NCBI RefSeq assembly: GCF_030816965.1
Contig: NZ_JAUSYQ010000002.1
Coordinates: 5,057,501 to 5,121,500 of the forward strand
DNA length: 64,000 nt
Reading direction: 5' to 3'
DNA from: Streptomyces canus
GTDB lineage: Bacteria; Actinomycetota; Actinomycetes; Streptomycetales; Streptomycetaceae
Shown here in pieces: positions 61,303 through 64,000 of this stretch; position 1 is the first letter of the stretch; each line of letters opens with the position of its first letter. The notes beneath the pieces are model-generated. The model did no database searches. It was not told the DNA's origin and saw nothing but the letters and a program-made list of their open reading frames with translations. Position numbers and translations under genes: made by a program.

Positions 61303-61810
61303 CTCTCCACAGATCCGGTGACTTTTTCCCGTCCACATCCTGGGGACCGCGAAGTTGTCCAGATCACGGTCCACAGGCTCCCTGTTGCAAGACCATCAGG
61401 CCAGGTCAGATGGTTGTGGATTCGTGGACGAACGATCTCCACAGACTGTGGACAGCGAGAAGATCCACAGGCTGTGCACCGAGTTGTCCACCGGCAACCC
61501 ACAGGCCGGGGCCGGTTGTCCCCAGCGATCACCGGGTTCTCCACATGCCTGTCCACTGTTCGGCAACGCGACGCGCCTGATCACCGGGTCGAGTGAAAGG
61601 CGTCACACGAAGGTGCCGGGTTGGGCTGTGGGAAAGGTGGGTAAAGCTGGGGACGGCGCTGGGGAGAACTCGCCTCAGGCTGTGCACGGAGTGTGCAGAA
61701 CTTTCTGTTCTCCACAGATACGCCCGGTTGTCCACCGCCTCCACCCACAGGGCCAGTGGACAAAATTTCCCCTCTGAGCTGGGAAAACGGGGTTATCCAC
61801 GGTATCCACA
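61303..61810. other. Chromosomal origin of replication oriC
   Basis: The 869-base dnaA-dnaN gap contains about 18 DnaA-box-like 9-mers in both orientations. Examples: CCGTCCACA 61329, TTCTCCACA 61537 and 61708, CTGTCCACA reverse 61447, AGATCCACA 61461, TTGTCCACC 61484 and 61728, TTGTCCACT reverse 61755, TTATCCACG 61793, GTATCCACA 61802. They form two groups, 61303-61557 and 61708-61810, with a gap at 61560-61700 that holds none. This follows the streptomycete oriC plan. A clear AT-rich unwinding element is not obvious; CAAAATTTCC near 61761 is the best stretch. Confidence 0.93.
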
Positions 61811-62054
61811 GCCCCTACTACTACTCCCAACTAGAGAGAGCTGGGAATCCGTTTCGAAGTGGGGCCTGTGCACAACTCGCTGTCCGGCTCCCGACTGCCC
61901 CTCGTCACGACTTGACCCCGAGAGGCACCTACTGTCAGTGGGGTGCGTCAGACTGTTCCCCGGTGTCCTTCCCGGCACAGGGACCGACGACACCGAGACA
62001 GACGACGAAGCCAGGCAGGCCGAGCAGCGCCGGCAACAGCAGGAGGCGGCAACA

Positions 62055-63185
62055 GTGAAGATCCGGGTGGAACGCGACGTACTCGCGGAGGCAGTGGCCT
62101 GGGCGGCGCGCAGCCTCCCGGCCCGTCCGCCGGCGCCTGTCCTCGCCGGCCTTCTCCTGAAGGCCGAGGAAGGCCAGCTGAGCCTGTCCAGCTTCGACTA
62201 CGAGGTCTCCGCGCGGGTGTCCGTGGAGGCCGAGGTCGAGGAGGAGGGCACGGTGCTGGTCTCCGGCCGCCTGCTCGCCGACATCTGCCGCGCCCTTCCC
62301 AACCGTCCGGTGGAGATTTCCACAGACGGTGTACGGGCCACGGTGGTCTGCGGCTCCTCGCGGTTCACACTCCACACCCTGCCTGTGGAGGAGTACCCGG
62401 CGCTGCCGCAGATGCCGAGCGCCACGGGCACCGTCCCCGGTGAGGTCTTCGCCTCCGCCGCCGCCCAGGTGGCCATCGCCGCGGGGCGTGACGACACGCT
62501 CCCCGTCCTGACCGGTGTGCGCATCGAGATCGAGGGCGACACCGTCACGCTGGCGTCCACCGACCGCTACCGCTTCGCCGTCCGCGAGTTCCTGTGGAAG
62601 CCGGAGAACCCGGAGGCGTCCGCGGTCGCCCTGGTGCCCGCCAAGACGCTCCTGGACACCGCCAAGGCGCTCACGAGCGGCGACAGCGTCATCCTGGCGC
62701 TGTCCGGTTCGGGCGCGGGTGAGGGCCTGATCGGTTTCGAGGGCGCGGGCCGCCGTACGACCACGCGTCTGCTCGAAGGGGACCTGCCGAAGTACCGCTC
62801 GCTGTTCCCGACGGAGTTCAACTCCGTGGCCGTGATCGAGACCGCCCCCTTCGTGGAGGCCGTCAAGCGTGTGGCCCTGGTCGCCGAGCGCAACACCCCG
62901 GTGCGGCTGAGCTTCGAGCAGGGTGTGCTGATCCTGGAGGCCGGTTCCAGTGATGACGCACAGGCTGTGGAAAGGGTCGACGCCCAGCTGGAGGGCGACG
63001 ACGTCTCGATCGCCTTCAACCCGACCTTCCTGCTGGACGGCCTGAGCGCGATCGACTCCCCGGTGGCCCAGCTGTCCTTCACGACGTCCACCAAGCCTGC
63101 GCTGCTGAGCGGCAAGCCGGCCCTGGACGCCGAGGCGGACGAGGCCTACAAGTACCTGATCATGCCGGTGCGGCTGAGCGGCTGA
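62055..63185 (+). CDS. dnaN: DNA polymerase III sliding clamp, beta subunit
   Basis: A 376-residue clamp. MKIRVERDVLAEAVAWAARS opens it; TDRYRFAVREF and the C-terminal YLIMPVRLSG, which contacts partners, are present. GTG 62055 follows AGGAGG at eight bases; a longer frame from 61593 crosses oriC and is not real. Confidence 0.97.
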   Translation: MKIRVERDVLAEAVAWAARSLPARPPAPVLAGLLLKAEEGQLSLSSFDYEVSARVSVEAEVEEEGTVLVSGRLLADICRALPNRPVEISTDGVRATVVCGSSRFTLHTLPVEEYPALPQMPSATGTVPGEVFASAAAQVAIAAGRDDTLPVLTGVRIEIEGDTVTLASTDRYRFAVREFLWKPENPEASAVALVPAKTLLDTAKALTSGDSVILALSGSGAGEGLIGFEGAGRRTTTRLLEGDLPKYRSLFPTEFNSVAVIETAPFVEAVKRVALVAERNTPVRLSFEQGVLILEAGSSDDAQAVERVDAQLEGDDVSIAFNPTFLLDGLSAIDSPVAQLSFTTSTKPALLSGKPALDAEADEAYKYLIMPVRLSG

Positions 63186-63311
63186 GTCAAAGCCCCAGGT
63201 GAGGGCATACGTTTGAGCGGGTATGCCCACAGGTGTGCGTGAGCGTCCGGGTTTAGGCTCGTACGTGGGTACGAAAGTGCTCTCACGCCACAGCAACCTA
63301 AGGAACCACTG

Positions 63312-64000
63312 ATGGAGCTCGGTCTCATCGGCCTCGGCAAGATGGGCGGCAACATGCGCGAGCGGATCCGCCGCGCAGGCCACACCGTGATCGGATACGA
63401 CCGCAACCCGGACCTCGCCGATGTCCACAGCCTGAAGGAGCTTGTGGACGCGTTGCAGGGCCCGCGGGTCGTGTGGGTGATGGTCCCGGCCGGTGCGCCG
63501 ACCCAGGCGACCATCGACGAGCTGGCCGAGCTCCTGGAGCCGGGTGACGTCGTGGTGGACGGCGGGAACTCCCGCTGGACGGACGACGAGAAGCACGCCG
63601 AGGAGCTGGCAGCCAAGGGCATCGGCTTCGTCGACTGCGGCGTCTCCGGTGGTGTGTGGGGCCTGGAGAACGGCTACGCGCTGATGTACGGCGGCGACGC
63701 GGAGAACGTCGCCAAGGTGCAGCCGGTCTTCGACGCCCTCAAGCCCAAGGGCGACGCCGGTGCGGTGCACGCCGGCAAGGTCGGCGCCGGCCACTTCGCG
63801 AAGATGGTCCACAACGGCATCGAGTACGCGATGATGCAGGCCTATGCCGAGGGCTGGGAGCTCCTGGAGAAGGTCGACTCCGTGACCGACGTCCGGGAGG
63901 TCTTCCGCTCCTGGCAGGAGGGCACGGTCATCCGTTCCTGGCTCCTCGACCTCGCGGTCAACGCCCTCGACGAGGACGAGCACCTGGACAAGCTGCGCGG
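63312..64000 (+). CDS. gnd: 6-phosphogluconate dehydrogenase, decarboxylating (3' end outside window)
   Basis: The first 229 codons are in the window and the frame is still open at 64000. MELGLIGLGKMGGNMRERIR gives the NADP/NAD Rossmann motif; VVDGGNSRWTDDEKHAEELA, DCGVSGGVWGLENGYALMYG and KMVHNGIEYAMMQAYAEGW with catalytic Lys and His are intact. Of the pentose phosphate pathway; this is the short actinobacterial form. ATG 63312 has AAGGAA nine bases upstream. Confidence 0.94.
   Translation, partial: MELGLIGLGKMGGNMRERIRRAGHTVIGYDRNPDLADVHSLKELVDALQGPRVVWVMVPAGAPTQATIDELAELLEPGDVVVDGGNSRWTDDEKHAEELAAKGIGFVDCGVSGGVWGLENGYALMYGGDAENVAKVQPVFDALKPKGDAGAVHAGKVGAGHFAKMVHNGIEYAMMQAYAEGWELLEKVDSVTDVREVFRSWQEGTVIRSWLLDLAVNALDEDEHLDKLR

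Noticed and set aside
61593..62054. dnaN extended upstream into oriC
   Set aside because: It would translate DnaA boxes; GTG 62055 has a perfect AGGAGG.

Overview
This 64 kb window is the oriC side of a Streptomyces chromosome. The evidence is very high GC, the order rpmH-rnpA-yidD-yidC-jag-rsmG-parA-parB against dnaA-oriC-dnaN-gnd, the streptomycete genes ssgA and ssgR, two regulators carrying the rare TTA leucine codon, and many copies of the ParB site GTTTCACGTGAAAC. Species cannot be fixed from the sequence alone.

Layout. 1-8.1 kb: end of a LacI-type regulator, a metallophosphoesterase, two membrane proteins, and thiC under a TPP riboswitch. A second, degenerate copy of the thiC 3' end lies 974 bp beyond the real one. 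8.4-10.9 kb: sporulation pair ssgR-ssgA, a DUF5326 membrane protein and a cupin. 10.9-14.6 kb: holin-like protein, ptpA, cystathionine gamma-lyase, LysR regulator, NUDIX hydrolase. 14.6-24.1 kb, the most accessory-looking part: flavohemoprotein, HAD phosphatase, acetyltransferases, an MFS pump beside a broken IS5-family element, a serine hydrolase, a decayed gene and a DHFR-like reductase. 24.3-29.5 kb: dnaB, a MATE transporter and the rpsF-ssb-rpsR-rplI cluster. 29.7-42 kb: FemX-type ligase, alanine-racemase-like protein, membrane glycosyltransferase, class A penicillin-binding protein, PadR regulator, inositol phosphate synthase, MFS protein and cca. 42.2-51.9 kb: DUF6049 protein, murJ, a MviN-type pseudokinase, sigM, its anti-sigma factor, and trxB-trxA with a SigR-type promoter. 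52-64 kb: parB-parA, rsmG, jag, yidC, yidD, rnpA, rpmH, dnaA, oriC with about 18 DnaA-box-like sequences, dnaN and the 5' part of gnd.

How it works together. The window combines initiation of replication (DnaA, oriC, DnaN, DnaB, SSB), origin segregation (ParA, ParB, parS), ribosome and membrane biogenesis, and lipid II chemistry (MurJ, PBP, FemX). I count 11 exact and 3 one-mismatch parS sites between 6.2 and 55.2 kb, and none in the 8.8 kb that holds dnaA-oriC-dnaN. Several parS sites sit inside larger palindromes at convergent gene ends, one near-parS lies in the thiC riboswitch, and three lie inside reading frames. DnaA-box groups also occur ahead of dnaB and parA.

No CRISPR array, prophage, rRNA or tRNA gene was seen. 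Functions are assigned from motifs and family resemblance read by eye; no database search was run.
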